The notes beneath the pieces are model-generated. The model was given only the letters and a program-made list of their open reading frames with translations. It was not told the DNA's origin and did not search any database. DNA of 20,868 nucleotides, from contig AJWJ01000429.1 of assembly GCA_000277445.1 (NCBI GenBank), forward strand, positions 1 to 20,868. The letters are read 5' to 3'. Position numbers and translations under genes: made by a program. The stretch comes from Polysphondylium violaceum. Lineage: Eukaryota > Evosea > Eumycetozoa > Dictyosteliales > Dictyosteliaceae. Below, one piece after another: positions 20,780 through 20,868 of this stretch (the first letter of the stretch is position 1; each line of letters opens with the position of its first letter).

Positions 20780-20868
20780 ACCAAGTTTAAGGTAAGATTA
20801 AATTACTAGAAAATAATTTCATACGTATTCAAAACAAAAAACAGATTCGCGTAAAAAAAAAAAAANAA

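Larger units (their letters stand above)
20239..20868 (-). promoter_or_regulatory. Upstream region of pyd2 to the contig edge
   Basis: No gene was recognised in these 630 bases. Going away from the pyd2 start there is a G7 run (about 20285-20292 on plus), T-runs at about 20312-20320, an A-run around 20391-20404, two 16-base palindromic elements, and a CACACCC at 20462-20468 resembling the CA/GT-rich elements of dictyostelid promoters. The right end is an A-run with an N, probably a sequencing or assembly limit. Confidence 0.5.

Overview
This window is nuclear DNA of a dictyostelid social amoeba. The evidence is short AT-rich GT..AG introns, CAA/CAG and AAC/AAT tracts coding Gln and Asn runs inside a housekeeping protein, long A/T homopolymers between genes, and dictyostelid-type proteins (an LvsA-class BEACH protein and a secreted SdrD-B/colossin-like protein). 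Codon use is less AT-extreme than I would expect of Dictyostelium discoideum: many codons end in C or G, especially in the middle of the large gene. I therefore favour another lineage, such as Heterostelium, Cavenderia or a relative, but cannot name the species. The A-run containing an N at the right edge suggests a draft contig end.

Layout, left to right. (1) 300-10770, plus strand: a three-exon gene for a 3438-residue LvsA/WDFY3-type BEACH protein (armadillo-like N-terminus, ConA-like fold, PH-BEACH, WD40, no FYVE finger). (2) 10771-12066: gene-free AT-rich spacer with GT-rich simple repeats. (3) 12067-13245, plus: an intronless secreted protein with one SdrD-B (Cna-B-like) domain. (4) 13454-15138, plus: a seven-exon gene of 291 codons for a METTL18/Hpm1-type protein-histidine methyltransferase; it appears only when the exons are joined. 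(5) 15139-16920: 1.8 kb with no gene seen, probably the promoter region of the next gene. (6) 16921-18417, plus: a two-exon secreted M20 peptidase of the carboxypeptidase S/PM20D1 type. (7) 18418-18598: a short convergent spacer with simple tandem repeats. (8) 18599-20238, minus: a three-exon dihydropyrimidinase. (9) 20239-20868: its upstream region, with two perfect 16-base palindromic elements, running to the contig edge.

The genes do not form an operon or an evident pathway. They cover membrane traffic/cytokinesis (LvsA), ribosomal protein modification (METTL18), an extracellular protein, peptide or N-acyl amino acid hydrolysis (M20) and pyrimidine catabolism (dihydropyrimidinase). I see no tRNA, rRNA, CRISPR array or intact or decayed transposon. 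The most useful results are the exon-level models of the four intron-bearing genes and some unexplained structure in METTL18 introns and in intergenic DNA. I did not find a convincing new biological system.
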